Assembly: GCA_945901845.1 (NCBI GenBank) | Contig: CAMDLR010000011.1 | Coordinates: forward strand, 1-64,000 | Source: Sediminibacterium ginsengisoli | GTDB taxonomy: Bacteria > Bacteroidota > Bacteroidia > Chitinophagales > Chitinophagaceae | Direction of reading: 5' to 3' | DNA length: 64,000 nt | Shown: piece after piece, positions 35,838 through 45,414 of the stretch | Position numbering within the stretch: the stretch's first letter is position 1 | Layout of the letters: each line of letters begins with the position of its first letter | The notes under the pieces: model-generated | The model's input: only the letters and a program-made list of their open reading frames with translations | The model's database searches: none | Told to the model about the DNA's origin: nothing | Position numbers and translations under genes: made by a program

Positions 35838-36289
35838 TATTCTTTGATTTTAGAGTCTATGGTAATGGTAACTGGGCCGTTATTAATCAAACTCACTTTC
35901 ATATCGGCACCAAAAATACCGGTTTGCACCGCCTTACCTAATTCATTACTTAAGGTAGTAATCATTTGTTCATACAAAGGAACTGCCACCGGTGGTTTTG
36001 AAGCTTTAATATAGGAAGGCCTATTCCCTTTTTTAGTGCTGGCCATCAGTGTAAACTGGCTTACCAGTAAAATGTCGCCTCCAATGTCTTTTACAGATAC
36101 ATTCATAACGCCATCCGGGTCATCAAAAAGCCGAAGACCTACAATTTTTCCACTAAGCCAATTAATATCATCCTGCGTATCCGCGTCTTCTATACCAAGT
36201 AGCACTAGGAGGCCGTTTTTAATGGAGCCTACTACTTTTTCATCTACGACCACAGATGCTTCCAAGACGCGCTGAATAACAACTCTCAT
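35837..36289 (-). CDS. dtd: D-aminoacyl-tRNA deacylase
   Basis: Hydrolyses D-amino acids, and glycine wrongly placed on some tRNAs, from tRNA. The two active-site motifs are present: SQFTLMAST (77-85) and NNGPVT (136-141), the latter the cis Gly-Pro loop. The 150-residue length is standard. It is first of a two-gene unit with the mazG-like gene. Confidence 0.96.
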   Translation of the reverse strand: MRVVIQRVLEASVVVDEKVVGSIKNGLLVLLGIEDADTQDDINWLSGKIVGLRLFDDPDGVMNVSVKDIGGDILLVSQFTLMASTKKGNRPSYIKASKPPVAVPLYEQMITTLSNELGKAVQTGIFGADMKVSLINNGPVTITIDSKIKE

Positions 36290-36369
36290 AATAAGGTTTA
36301 CTTAATTTTTTCTTGCATGAAGATATTAATAAAGACGTTTGTACCTTTAACCTGTATCTATTTAAGTGT

Positions 36370-37401
36370 ATGAAAATTTCAGTGGCAACAAAAATTACGA
36401 TCTTTTCTTTTGCTGCACTATGCATCAGCGCAACGCATATTTTTTCGTATAAACCAATCCCAGTAAGCTTTACAAGCCCCAAGGGTTGGCCAGCACCAGC
36501 CTATAATTTTAATGGAAACTCACTTACAAAAGAGGGCGTTGCACTGGGTAAAAAATTATTTTACGACCCTGCGCTCAGTAGCGATAACAGTGTTAGCTGT
36601 GCCACCTGTCATGAGCCGTCCGCCGCTTTTACCACGTATGATCACCCACTCAGTCATGGGGTTAACAACCTAACTACCCGCAATGCACCAAGTTTGTTCA
36701 ACCTCGCTTGGCAAAAGGAACTGATGTATGACGGAAGGGCGAACAACTTAGAAGCACAGGCACTTTTGCCCCTTCACTCTAGAGATGAAATGGATGCCAA
36801 TATTCCAGCTTTATTAAAGCATATAAACACCAACCCTGGTTATAAAAAAATGTTTACAGCGGCTTTTGGTCCGTCAAAAATGAACATGGATCAAATCACC
36901 AAAGCGCTGAGTCAATTTCAACTTTCCCTAGTATCTGCAAACAGCAAGTATGATAAAGTAATGCGGGGCGAAGCGTCTTTTATTTTACCTGAAAAATTAG
37001 GGTATGAAATTTTTGAAAAAAAATGTGTGTCCTGCCACACGCCTCCACTATTTACAAATTATAGTTATCAAAACACAGCCATCACCAGAGATCCTATTTT
37101 AAAAGACAACGGACGCGCGCGGTTCACTGGCAATAGCGCCGATTCACTCAAATTTAAAGTACCTAGTCTCCGAAATGTTGCCCTCAGCTTCCCGTATGGG
37201 CATGATGGCCGCTATTATTCTTTGCTTGATGTACTCAACTATTATAGAACGTCGGGGCAAATACCCCTATCCAATTTCGAAATAGGCCAGCTTACTGCTT
37301 TTCTAAATACCCTCACCGATTCTAGCGCTTTAACAAACCCTGCATTTTTACCAGCACAAGCTGTAATCAATAATAAAATGGCCAATCACGCGCATCAGTA
37401 A
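36370..37401 (+). CDS. Dihaem cytochrome c peroxidase family protein
   Basis: An exported 343-residue protein of the CcpA/MauG family. The ATG at 36370 gives a signal peptide (about 1-26); a longer reading from 36313 does not look like one. Two haem c sites are visible: CATCH at 77-81 and CVSCH at 219-223. The AWQKELMYDGRANNLEAQA and PSLRNVALSFPYGHDGR blocks are typical of the family. It probably reduces hydrogen peroxide in the periplasm with electrons from a cytochrome, though MauG-like oxidation of a protein is an alternative. Confidence 0.9.
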   Translation: MKISVATKITIFSFAALCISATHIFSYKPIPVSFTSPKGWPAPAYNFNGNSLTKEGVALGKKLFYDPALSSDNSVSCATCHEPSAAFTTYDHPLSHGVNNLTTRNAPSLFNLAWQKELMYDGRANNLEAQALLPLHSRDEMDANIPALLKHINTNPGYKKMFTAAFGPSKMNMDQITKALSQFQLSLVSANSKYDKVMRGEASFILPEKLGYEIFEKKCVSCHTPPLFTNYSYQNTAITRDPILKDNGRARFTGNSADSLKFKVPSLRNVALSFPYGHDGRYYSLLDVLNYYRTSGQIPLSNFEIGQLTAFLNTLTDSSALTNPAFLPAQAVINNKMANHAHQ

Positions 37402-37441
37402 AATGGTTTTGTTACTTTAGCAGCAGCAAAACAAGAAATCA

Positions 37442-38941
37442 TTGAGCGGTATTAAAAAATTAGCGGGTCAAACACTATGGTATGGAGTTAGTTCCATTGC
37501 TGCCCGCTTTATTGGTTATTTACTCGTTCCGCTTTTAACTTATTCGGAATATGTAACACCCGCCGATTTTGGTAGACAAAGTTTACTCTACTCGGCCATT
37601 CCTGTTTTGAGTATATTATTTACCTACGGTTTTGAAACGGCATACTTTAGATTTTCAGGGATAGAAGCGTATAAAAAAACAATATACAGCACTAGCTTTT
37701 TTTCGATAGTTATCAGTACCATTTTACTCTCTGGACTTTTATGGATTTTTAGAGTACCCTTTAGTGCACTCATTGGCTTTGCTGATATCCCACAAATCGC
37801 AGTTATCGCTATTGGCATTATTGCAATAGACACCCTCAATAAAATTCCGTTTGCAAAGCTTCGTCAAGAAGAGCGTCCCCTCAAATATGCGTTTGTAAAT
37901 ATTGCAGGCATTTTTGTGAATCTCTTACTTACTTGGTTTTTTATCAACTACTGTCCACGCACATTAGCAGCAGACCCAAATAGTTGGACCGAAAACTTTT
38001 TTAGTTTTTCCACCAACCCCATTGTGTATGTAGTGCTTGCCAATTTAATTCAAAGTGTCATAACGCTTCTTTTATTAAGCAAAGAAATGGCAAGTGTGCG
38101 GTTCATATTTGACACCAAGCTTTGGAAAGAAATGATGATTTATGCGCTTCCATTATTAATTGTAGGATTTGGCGGCATCATCAACGAAACTTTTGATAGG
38201 ATTATGTTAAAGGCCTGGCTGCCAGGTTCAGACATTTTTAAAAACGAACAAGTAGGTATTTACAATGCCTGTTATAAACTTTCTATTCTAATTACCTTAT
38301 TTGTACAAGCTTTTAGAATGGGCGCCGAACCCTTCTTTTTCAAACAGGCTGAGGGTCAAGAACCACAAAAAATATACGCACGTGTACTTAAATTTTTTGT
38401 CATTGTACTGAGCGTTATGTTTTTAGTAGTGTCGTTATTTTTACCCATCTGGTCGCATTTAATAGGACCTGCTTACCGCTCTGCCATTGGCATTGTTCCT
38501 ATTTTATTACTCGCTAATATATTTTTAGGCATTTATTACAACCTCAGTATATGGTTTAAATTAAATGACAAAACCACCGCAGGTTCATACATCACACTTA
38601 TTGGAACAGCGATTACCATTGTGCTGAATTTTATTTTTATACCCTACTTTGGTTTTATCGCAAGCGCATGGGCCACCTTCTTTTGTTATGGCACTATGAT
38701 GCTTATAAGTTATAGCTGGGGACAAAAAGTATACCCAGTGCCTTATCCTGCTAAAAAAATAATCGCCTATTTGGTTATTTCGGTACTTGTGTTTTTACTG
38801 CATAAAGGGGTTTGTATTTTTGTGCTAGATTTTTGGTGGCAAACCATCAGCGGCGCGCTTTTATTAGTAGGCTATATGGCACTTATTGCGCGCATCGAAA
38901 AAAAGGAATTACAAAAACTATTTGTATGGCAGAAGACCTAA
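37442..38941 (+). CDS. Oligosaccharide flippase (Wzx/MATE-like)
   Basis: A 499-residue membrane protein with about 12-14 hydrophobic helices and the N-terminal block SGIKKLAGQTLWYGVSSIAARFIGY typical of polysaccharide-biosynthesis flippases. It probably moves lipid-linked sugars across the inner membrane. The start is TTG at 37442: an in-frame TAG lies seven codons upstream and no ATG would preserve the conserved N-terminus. The 3' end overlaps msrC by 16 bases. No glycosyltransferases are adjacent. Confidence 0.88.
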   Translation: MSGIKKLAGQTLWYGVSSIAARFIGYLLVPLLTYSEYVTPADFGRQSLLYSAIPVLSILFTYGFETAYFRFSGIEAYKKTIYSTSFFSIVISTILLSGLLWIFRVPFSALIGFADIPQIAVIAIGIIAIDTLNKIPFAKLRQEERPLKYAFVNIAGIFVNLLLTWFFINYCPRTLAADPNSWTENFFSFSTNPIVYVVLANLIQSVITLLLLSKEMASVRFIFDTKLWKEMMIYALPLLIVGFGGIINETFDRIMLKAWLPGSDIFKNEQVGIYNACYKLSILITLFVQAFRMGAEPFFFKQAEGQEPQKIYARVLKFFVIVLSVMFLVVSLFLPIWSHLIGPAYRSAIGIVPILLLANIFLGIYYNLSIWFKLNDKTTAGSYITLIGTAITIVLNFIFIPYFGFIASAWATFFCYGTMMLISYSWGQKVYPVPYPAKKIIAYLVISVLVFLLHKGVCIFVLDFWWQTISGALLLVGYMALIARIEKKELQKLFVWQKT

Positions 38942-39417
38942 ACATTGTTAGCGGGAGTAAAGAAGAAAAATATATTTCTATAACAGCGCAAATAAAAGCG
39001 TTGATTGATGGAGAGCCGGACCTTACCGCTAATTTGGCCAATATTGCAGCTGCACTCAAAGAACAATTTGGTTGGTTTTGGGTTGGATTTTACCTCCTAA
39101 AAGAAAATGCTAGTACCGATAATTTCGAACTTGTTTTAGGACCCTTCCAGGGGCCAGTTGCTTGCACCAGAATTGCAAAAGGCAGGGGTGTTTGCGGAAC
39201 AAGCTGGGCTACAGAAAAAACCATTATAGTTGCAGACGTCGAAAAATTTCCAGGACATATTGCTTGCAGTAGCGCCTCAAAATCTGAAATTGTAGTGCCA
39301 CTTTTTTATAACGGTAGCGTAGTTGGTGTGCTAGATGTTGATAGTGAAATGCTGGATCAGTTTGACGCTACAGATAAGGCCTATTTAGAAGCTATTGTAG
39401 CGTTAATTCAGCACTAA
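38926..39417 (+). CDS. msrC: Free methionine-(R)-sulfoxide reductase (GAF type)
   Basis: Repairs oxidised free methionine. It is a single GAF domain of 163 residues with the three reactive cysteines C80 (ACTRI), C90 (GVCGTS) and C114 (IACSSAS), the pattern seen in E. coli YebR/MsrC. The start is the ATG at 38926; an upstream in-frame reading to 38812 runs through the flippase gene and has no family match. It overlaps the flippase by 16 bases and so is probably translationally coupled to it. Confidence 0.93.
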   Translation: MAEDLNIVSGSKEEKYISITAQIKALIDGEPDLTANLANIAAALKEQFGWFWVGFYLLKENASTDNFELVLGPFQGPVACTRIAKGRGVCGTSWATEKTIIVADVEKFPGHIACSSASKSEIVVPLFYNGSVVGVLDVDSEMLDQFDATDKAYLEAIVALIQH

Positions 39418-39429
39418 TTTTATTTTACC

Positions 39430-39437
39430 TACCTTTG
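39430..39437 (+). promoter_or_regulatory. Predicted -7 box for rhlE
   Basis: TACCTTTG is a perfect TAnnTTTG match. It implies a leader of about 120 bases before the rhlE start, which is long enough for cold-shock or autoregulatory structure. No clear -33 element is seen. Confidence 0.45.
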
Positions 39438-39565
39438 TAGTATTCATATACGTTCTCTCCCTATCAGACTAGATCACACTTCAGTGACAAAGTAATTCAA
39501 GTCCTTAACAGAAAGTTTGTATAGCACCCGGCCAATGCCCCGTGTTTTTATATCTAAATAATACT

Positions 39566-40864
39566 ATGTTATCATTCGAACAATTAAATTTAATTGAGCC
39601 TATTTTAGAGGCCGTTAAAGCAGAAGGGTATACCAACCCTACCCCCATTCAAGAACAGTCTATTCCTGTTTTATTAGAAGGAAAAGACTTACTCGGTTGC
39701 GCACAAACCGGCACAGGTAAAACAGCCGCTTTTGCCATCCCTATTTTACAATTATTGTACAATAAAAAAAGTAGCCACAACGGCATTAAATCTCTAATTC
39801 TTACACCAACGCGTGAGTTAGCGATTCAAATAGATGAAAGTTTTGGAGCCTACGGAAAAAAAACAGGGCTTAGCCATAGTGTTATTTTTGGTGGTGTTTC
39901 ACAAGTTCCTCAAGTGTCTATACTCAGACGTGGCGTTGATATTTTAATTGCAACACCCGGTAGGTTATTAGATTTAATACAACAAGGTTATATTAAATTA
40001 AACCAACTAGAAATATTTGTACTAGACGAGGCAGACCGTATGCTAGATATGGGTTTCATCCATGACGTTAAAAAAGTAATTGCTAAACTTCCTGCTAAAA
40101 GACAAACCTTATTTTTCTCTGCTACCATGCCCCCAGAAATTGGACAATTGGCCAATAGCATTTTAAACAATCCTGTTAAAGTAGAAATCACTCCGGTATC
40201 TTCTACTGCCGAAAAAATTGAACAATCGGTGTACTATGTAGACAAGGGCAATAAGAAATTATTACTCGCACATTTATTACAAGATGCTGGCATTAAAACA
40301 GCCCTTGTATTTACAAGAACAAAACATGGTGCCGATAAAGTGGTAAAAGACCTCATTAAACTTGGCGAAAATGCTGCAGCCATTCATGGTAATAAATCTC
40401 AAAATGCGCGTCAAAAAGCATTGACCGATTTTAAAACCGGCGCTTTAAGAATACTGGTAGCTACCGATATTGCCGCAAGAGGTATTGACGTGGATCAATT
40501 ATCACACGTTTTTAATTATGAACTGCCTAATATCGCCGAAACATACGTACACCGTATTGGCCGAACGGGAAGAGCAGGTGCCTCCGGAATTGCCATCTCT
40601 TTTTGTGATGGAGAAGAAAAAGCGTACTTAAAAGACATTCAAAAATTAATTGCACAAAGCATACCAGAAGTTAAGGAACACCCCTGGGTACTCACATTTG
40701 CTGAGGAAAAAGCGGGTAAGCAAAACTCGGGCTCTGTAAAGGGCGGCGGTGGCTTTAGAGACCGCAGAAACGGCAATAATAGCGGGGAAAGACGTTCTTT
40801 TAGAGGCGGCGACCCAAGGCGTCATTCAACGGCACCAGCTGGCAGATCTAGAAGAGAAAGCTAG
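39566..40864 (+). CDS. rhlE: DEAD-box RNA helicase (RhlE/CsdA type)
   Basis: ATP-dependent RNA helicase of 432 residues. All motifs are in order: Q motif ([11 protein letters not shown]), [21 protein letters not shown] in [16 protein letters not shown], and [10 protein letters not shown]. The C-terminal 60 residues are Arg/Gly-rich, a common RNA-binding tail. The start is the ATG at 39566. Close members act in ribosome assembly and cold adaptation; the exact role cannot be read here. tRNA-Leu follows 93 bases later with its own promoter. Confidence 0.93.
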   Translation: MLSFEQLNLIEPILEAVKAEGYTNPTPIQEQSIPVLLEGKDLLGCAQTGTGKTAAFAIPILQLLYNKKSSHNGIKSLILTPTRELAIQIDESFGAYGKKTGLSHSVIFGGVSQVPQVSILRRGVDILIATPGRLLDLIQQGYIKLNQLEIFVLDEADRMLDMGFIHDVKKVIAKLPAKRQTLFFSATMPPEIGQLANSILNNPVKVEITPVSSTAEKIEQSVYYVDKGNKKLLLAHLLQDAGIKTALVFTRTKHGADKVVKDLIKLGENAAAIHGNKSQNARQKALTDFKTGALRILVATDIAARGIDVDQLSHVFNYELPNIAETYVHRIGRTGRAGASGIAISFCDGEEKAYLKDIQKLIAQSIPEVKEHPWVLTFAEEKAGKQNSGSVKGGGGFRDRRNGNNSGERRSFRGGDPRRHSTAPAGRSRRES

Positions 40865-40912
40865 GCTAGAAAAAAAATACGGTAAACCCTACCTATAAAT
40901 CAATAGAAACCC

Positions 40913-40920
40913 TACTTTTG
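40913..40920 (+). promoter_or_regulatory. Predicted -7 box for tRNA-Leu
   Basis: TACTTTTG, a perfect consensus match, 37 bases upstream of the mature tRNA 5' end. Confidence 0.5.
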
Positions 40921-40957
40921 CAGCCCGGCAAATGTAAAAATTTGCTAGGCAAAGGAT

Positions 40958-41042
40958 GCGGATGTGGCGAAATTGGCAGACGCACTAGACTTAGGATCTA
41001 GCGCCGCGAGGCGTGTGGGTTCGACCCCCTCCATCCGCACCA
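40958..41042 (+). tRNA. tRNA-Leu (anticodon UAG)
   Basis: Class II tRNA of 85 bases including an encoded CCA. The acceptor arms GCGGATG and CATCCGC pair perfectly. The anticodon stem CTAGA/TCTAG holds a 7-base loop with TAG, reading CUA and related leucine codons. A long variable arm (GCGCCGCGAGGCGT) is as expected for leucine. Confidence 0.97.
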
Positions 41043-41045
41043 ACA

Positions 41046-41078
41046 TATAAAAAGGCTCCAAATGGGAGCCTTTTTATA
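41046..41078. terminator. Terminator after tRNA-Leu
   Basis: The arms TATAAAAAGGCTCC and GGAGCCTTTTTATA pair exactly around a 5-base loop. T runs are present in both directions, so it can also serve the GH95-like gene coming from the other side. Confidence 0.88.
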
Positions 41079-41095
41079 TAAATAGCATTACACGG

Positions 41096-43366
41096 TTAAG
41101 GAAAGCGCATGGTAATGGTTGCTCCTTTTTTGCAATCAAACCGAAGCATACCTTCCTCCTCACTATTTTTTTGTACGGCACCCATTAAAGTAACCTTGTA
41201 TTTAGCATGGGCACCAAAGGGATTTTTTAAAATCAAAGTGCCTTCTTTTTCTGATGTAATCGTTACCATTTTTACGCTACCGTCTTGCTTTTTTGCACTT
41301 ACTAAAAAAGCACCTTCAGTTCTTAACTGATTAAATGAAACAGAAGACCAACCCGCAGGTATGGCCGGAAATATTTCAACAAACCCCTGATACGATTGCA
41401 ATAGCATTTCCTGAACCCCAGATGCAAATGCAAAGTTTCCTTCAAGGGTAAATGGACGGTATATAAAACTAGAATACCCTTCTTTGGTTTGATCGCCATT
41501 TAAATGAAAACTATTGCCAGCACAAAATGCTTTTGCAAATATTTGAAGTGCCTTTTGTGCACCTTCACCATCTGCTATGCGCGCTTTTAAATTACCCAAC
41601 CATGCATACGAATAACCGCACCAATTAGAAGGTCCTATTTTGTCTAACAAATCAATGGTAGCTTTCATTACAGGCTTATCCGCCTTATTTTTCCACTGGT
41701 ACAAACCTAATGGAAAAATTGCCATCGTATGGGAAAAATGACGGTGCGAACTGGTATACGCATGGTCTTTTGCAAACATCAATTCATGGTTATTAGAAAC
41801 AATAAAAGGCTCAAACTGTCCTAGTATTTTTTTGTAGTGAAGTGCTTCTTGCTGCTTACCTAAAACGGTGGCCATTTCTGCCGCTTTTTCAAAAACATAT
41901 TTCATCAAAGACAAATCATAATTGGTATTGGTTGTAAACCATGCATCCTTGCTATTGTCATGAATTTCTGGGCTTGAACTTAATGGCAATATTCTATTTC
42001 CAGCTGCATCTAAACGCGTAATGCTTTCTAGATAGGTTGCTACTTCTTGAAACCATGGATATGCTTTTGTGGTTAAAAATTGATTGCCCATACTATATTT
42101 CCACTGCCAATAAAAATGTTGAGACAACCAAGCACTAATGGTTGGCGATAATGCGTACTGAATCCATCCACCCATTTCAGTTCCATCAAGTGTTGTTACC
42201 CCAGGCACATTCAATCCCTTGGTATTAAAATACAACTCGGTATAGCGCTTGTAATTGTTTTTGTGCGCGTCTAAATAATCTGTAAACACACTAGACTCTA
42301 CCAAATGATTGGCCGTATAACCTGGCCAGTAACTCATTTGCGTATTTAAATCGTGGTGAAAATCTCCTTTCCATGGCGGAAGTCTTCCATTATCAGCGGT
42401 CCAAACGGCTTGCAAAGAAATGGGCGGCGCACCTTTACGAGATGTGGATCCAAATTTATACTGCTCTAAATACCACTGCTTGTTAAGTAGTGTATCCGGC
42501 ACTTGAATACTAGATGTAGACCAATAATTTTGCCACCATTTGCTGTGGGCAAGAAACTGAACAGCATATGAATTAGCATTCACATTTTGATACGCTTTTG
42601 AATCATCTCCTTTTGCAATAATGGTCCATACACCCGTGAGTGTATTTTTATTTGCATACCACCACTTTACTTTAACGGTGTAATAAAAACCACCCCAACC
42701 TATTTGCTGATAGACCATTTCATGCGGTGTGCGGTCTACAGTCCCTTGCGCATAACCAAGCCTAGAGAGGTCATCACCGCCTACCACATCGCCACCAGCA
42801 CTTGCTTTACCGCCATAGGCTGGTGCAATTAATTGTAGCGCAACGCTATCTGAGATATTTGAAAATGAAAACCACCCAAGTTGCCTGTTTGCATCTACAA
42901 ATGTTTGTAGCTCAGCCCCTGTTGTCCACTTAACGGTGCACAAAGCTTTTGAAATATCTAAACGCGCACTCGTAACGGCGCCCAATAAACGGGTATCAAA
43001 CTCTAAAGCCGCGCCAGGTATTTTACTAGGTGCCGGTTCTCTATCGTAGGGCGCATCAAAAAGTTTTTGTGCCGCTGCGTAATTATTTTTTTGATACTGC
43101 TCCTCCACCCATTTAAAACTAAATTCATTTCGGTGCAAATCCTTCATAGGCCTTTCGTCCCAGAGTGCAGCGCAGTCTAACGAAAAACGCAACCGATCCT
43201 CTTTTTGCCAAACCATCGCACCAAGCATACCATTACCTAGTGGTAATGACTCATCCCACCTTGTAGGTAAACTTAAAAATTGAAGGTTGCTTTTTTGTAA
43301 TTGAGCACTCAAGTTATTTGCTATGAACAAAAATAAAGCGGCAAGGACAACAGTAAAACGAGGCAT
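41096..43366 (-). CDS. Secreted GH95-like glycoside hydrolase
   Basis: An exported 756-residue enzyme with a signal peptide (about 1-21, ending LSAQ). The N-terminal beta-sandwich begins WDESLPLGNGMLGAMV, a hallmark of GH95 and related families. The (alpha/alpha)6 domain has LQAVWTADNG...PPWKGDFHHDLNTQMSYW, then SSSPEIHD, where the Glu is the likely acid, and HRHFSHTMAIFPL. GH95 members are inverting alpha-L-fucosidases or alpha-L-galactosidases. The QMSYW block differs from the usual N-x-N pattern, so the substrate may differ. It is divergent from a GH29 fucosidase gene. Confidence 0.82.
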   Translation of the reverse strand: MPRFTVVLAALFLFIANNLSAQLQKSNLQFLSLPTRWDESLPLGNGMLGAMVWQKEDRLRFSLDCAALWDERPMKDLHRNEFSFKWVEEQYQKNNYAAAQKLFDAPYDREPAPSKIPGAALEFDTRLLGAVTSARLDISKALCTVKWTTGAELQTFVDANRQLGWFSFSNISDSVALQLIAPAYGGKASAGGDVVGGDDLSRLGYAQGTVDRTPHEMVYQQIGWGGFYYTVKVKWWYANKNTLTGVWTIIAKGDDSKAYQNVNANSYAVQFLAHSKWWQNYWSTSSIQVPDTLLNKQWYLEQYKFGSTSRKGAPPISLQAVWTADNGRLPPWKGDFHHDLNTQMSYWPGYTANHLVESSVFTDYLDAHKNNYKRYTELYFNTKGLNVPGVTTLDGTEMGGWIQYALSPTISAWLSQHFYWQWKYSMGNQFLTTKAYPWFQEVATYLESITRLDAAGNRILPLSSSPEIHDNSKDAWFTTNTNYDLSLMKYVFEKAAEMATVLGKQQEALHYKKILGQFEPFIVSNNHELMFAKDHAYTSSHRHFSHTMAIFPLGLYQWKNKADKPVMKATIDLLDKIGPSNWCGYSYAWLGNLKARIADGEGAQKALQIFAKAFCAGNSFHLNGDQTKEGYSSFIYRPFTLEGNFAFASGVQEMLLQSYQGFVEIFPAIPAGWSSVSFNQLRTEGAFLVSAKKQDGSVKMVTITSEKEGTLILKNPFGAHAKYKVTLMGAVQKNSEEEGMLRFDCKKGATITMRFP

Positions 43367-43422
43367 ATCAATAGATTGGGTTAAAATAATAGCAGGAACA
43401 ATTCAAATAGGTTCAAATTGAA

Positions 43423-43434
43423 TATCAGCTGATA
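43423..43434. promoter_or_regulatory. Perfect 12-bp palindrome in the GH95/GH29 divergent region
   Basis: TATCAGCTGATA is its own reverse complement and lies in the middle of the 144-base gap between two divergent glycosidase genes. A looser pair ATTCAA/TTGAAT lies beside it at 43401-43423. It is a candidate operator for a shared regulator; no such regulator is next to it. Confidence 0.4.
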
Positions 43435-43510
43435 AGATAAAAATATTTTTTCAAATAAAGTGAGGTAACGATTAAAAATAGTCGATTTTTAGTACCACAA
43501 ACAATCATCT

Positions 43511-44863
43511 ATGAAACGTTTTTACAAAAACTTAGCAACCTATTTTGCAATTTTACTTTTTGTAACACTTATTACAACTAACACAAATGCACAAAGTAAA
43601 ATTAACCAAGACAGTATTCAGCAAAAAATGGGTTGGTTTGAAGATGCTAAACTTGGTATTTTTATTCACTACGGAATTTATGCAGTGAACGACGTTTCAG
43701 AGAGTTGGAGTTTTCACAATAAACAAGTAACCTGGTCAGCATACATGAGTCAGTTAAGTGGATTTACTGCCAGTAAATATGATCCTACAGCTTGGGCCAA
43801 CTTATTTAAAGAAGCAGGTGCGCGTTACACCGTTATCACCACCAAACACCATGATGGTGTTGCATTATGGGACACCAAAGAAAAACATTATGATGTTATC
43901 AGAAATACACCTGCAAAAAGAGATTTGATTGATCCACTCGTTAATGCACTGCGTAAAAAAAATATTAAAGTAGGTGCATATTTTTCACTCATAGATTGGA
44001 GCCACCCAGATTATCCAGGATTTTTAAAAGATAGCAGCAGGTATAAAGTAGCCAATGAACCAGCACGTTGGAAAAAATTTCAAGGGTTTTTTCAAAATCA
44101 ATTATCAGAAATATCTACAAGGTTTAACCCAGATTTATGGTGGTTTGATGGTGATTGGGAACACAGTGCCGAAGAGTGGGAAAGCAGTAAGGTAAGGGCT
44201 AATTTATTGGCACGCAACCCTGCAACCATTATCAACGGCCGATTACAAGGCTATGGCGATTATGAAACACCAGAACAAAATTTTCCAGTAGTAAGGCCTG
44301 GTTTTAAATGGTGGGAACTTTGCATGACAACCAATAACAACTGGGGTTACAGAAAATCAGACACCAACTGGAAAACACCTTACGAAGTGATTTCAATTTT
44401 TGTTGACGCCGTTTCAAATGGCGGTAATTTATTATTAGATATTGGACCTAAAGAAGACGGTACCATTCCGGACGAGCAGATACATATTTTAAAGGAACTA
44501 GGTGCATGGAATAAAAGAAATGGCAGTGCAATATTTAATACCATTGGTGGTATTCCACAAGGTCATTTTTATGGACCTACTACTTTATCTAAAGATTCTA
44601 CCACGCTGTATTTATTCTTACATGGTAAAACAAGTGGGCCAGTTATGGTTAAAGGCCTAGACAATAAAATCAAATCGATAGAAGTACTAGGAAGCAGTGC
44701 AACATTAAAATCAAAAGTGGTAGGAAAGATTTCTTGGAGTCCTGTACCGGGGCTTGTTTACATAGATGTTCCTGCTACCACATTAGATAAATATATCACC
44801 GTACTAAAAGTAACCCTAGACAAACCAGTTAAACTATATAGAGGCAAAGGTGGTCTTGGCTAA
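43511..44863 (+). CDS. Alpha-L-fucosidase (GH29), exported
   Basis: A retaining glycosidase that releases terminal L-fucose. The signal peptide covers about residues 1-27 (ending TNAQ). The catalytic barrel has the family start GWFEDAKLGIFIHYGIYAV, the TTKHHDGVALWDT block and the nucleophile D213 in WWFDGDW. The C-terminus is a beta-sandwich. It is 450 residues long. Paired with the GH95-like gene, it suggests attack on a fucosylated glycan. It is convergent with a GLPGLI remnant 7 bases away. Confidence 0.93.
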   Translation: MKRFYKNLATYFAILLFVTLITTNTNAQSKINQDSIQQKMGWFEDAKLGIFIHYGIYAVNDVSESWSFHNKQVTWSAYMSQLSGFTASKYDPTAWANLFKEAGARYTVITTKHHDGVALWDTKEKHYDVIRNTPAKRDLIDPLVNALRKKNIKVGAYFSLIDWSHPDYPGFLKDSSRYKVANEPARWKKFQGFFQNQLSEISTRFNPDLWWFDGDWEHSAEEWESSKVRANLLARNPATIINGRLQGYGDYETPEQNFPVVRPGFKWWELCMTTNNNWGYRKSDTNWKTPYEVISIFVDAVSNGGNLLLDIGPKEDGTIPDEQIHILKELGAWNKRNGSAIFNTIGGIPQGHFYGPTTLSKDSTTLYLFLHGKTSGPVMVKGLDNKIKSIEVLGSSATLKSKVVGKISWSPVPGLVYIDVPATTLDKYITVLKVTLDKPVKLYRGKGGLG

Positions 44864-44870
44864 ACCTTGT

Positions 44871-45374
44871 TTAGAGCTTTAAGAACCATAAAATAGCGGC
44901 TGCTTCTTTACCCCAGTCTTTGGTGGTTTTTAAAAGGTCGGCATCTAATTGCTTAATGGTTGATTTTTTAGGTTTACTAAGTGTTGGCAAAACATAATTG
45001 GGTGCAGCTTGCAAAGAAATACTGGTTGCAAAAATAGTGGTACCTAAACGCGGTACTGCAATGCCCAGTATCATACCAGGAAGTCCATTAAAATTTTCGG
45101 GACCTGCTTGCACTGGAATTTGATCGGTATAAAAAGCCACTACCACTACCGAATCGCAAATTTTAGTGACCGCTTTTTTACATTCAAACCCTGCAATATC
45201 TCTCACCTCACCGGTGATTTTCCATTCGTATTTTGTAAGGCTATCATTTACTAATAGGCTTTTTTGTCCTTGAAATGATAAATACATGCAGTTTGTTTGG
45301 TTCTTAAGTATTGCATTATCAAAAATGCTACACAAAAGTACCTTGTTGTTTACAAAGTATTGCCAAACAAGCTG
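44871..45374 (-). pseudogene. GLPGLI-family gene remnant (5' truncated)
   Basis: The frame contains the GLPGLI hallmark FNGLPGMILGI preceded by the usual KYEWKITGE...IAGFECKKA and YTDQIPVQAGPE segments. Family members normally begin with a signal peptide and about 100 further residues before this block. Here the open frame starts after a stop at 45375-45377, has no upstream ATG, and only about 40 bases remain before the GH88 stop. The N-terminal half is therefore missing and secretion is not possible, so it is most likely a decayed gene. A short product from the ATG at 45287 cannot be excluded. Confidence 0.65.
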
Positions 45375-45414
45375 TTAAAATAGACGAACGGCAAAAACTG
45401 CCATTAAAGGCTTA

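Noticed and set aside
38812..38925. N-terminal extension of MsrC
   Set aside because: The extension lies wholly within the flippase coding region in another frame and is unlike GAF-type reductases.
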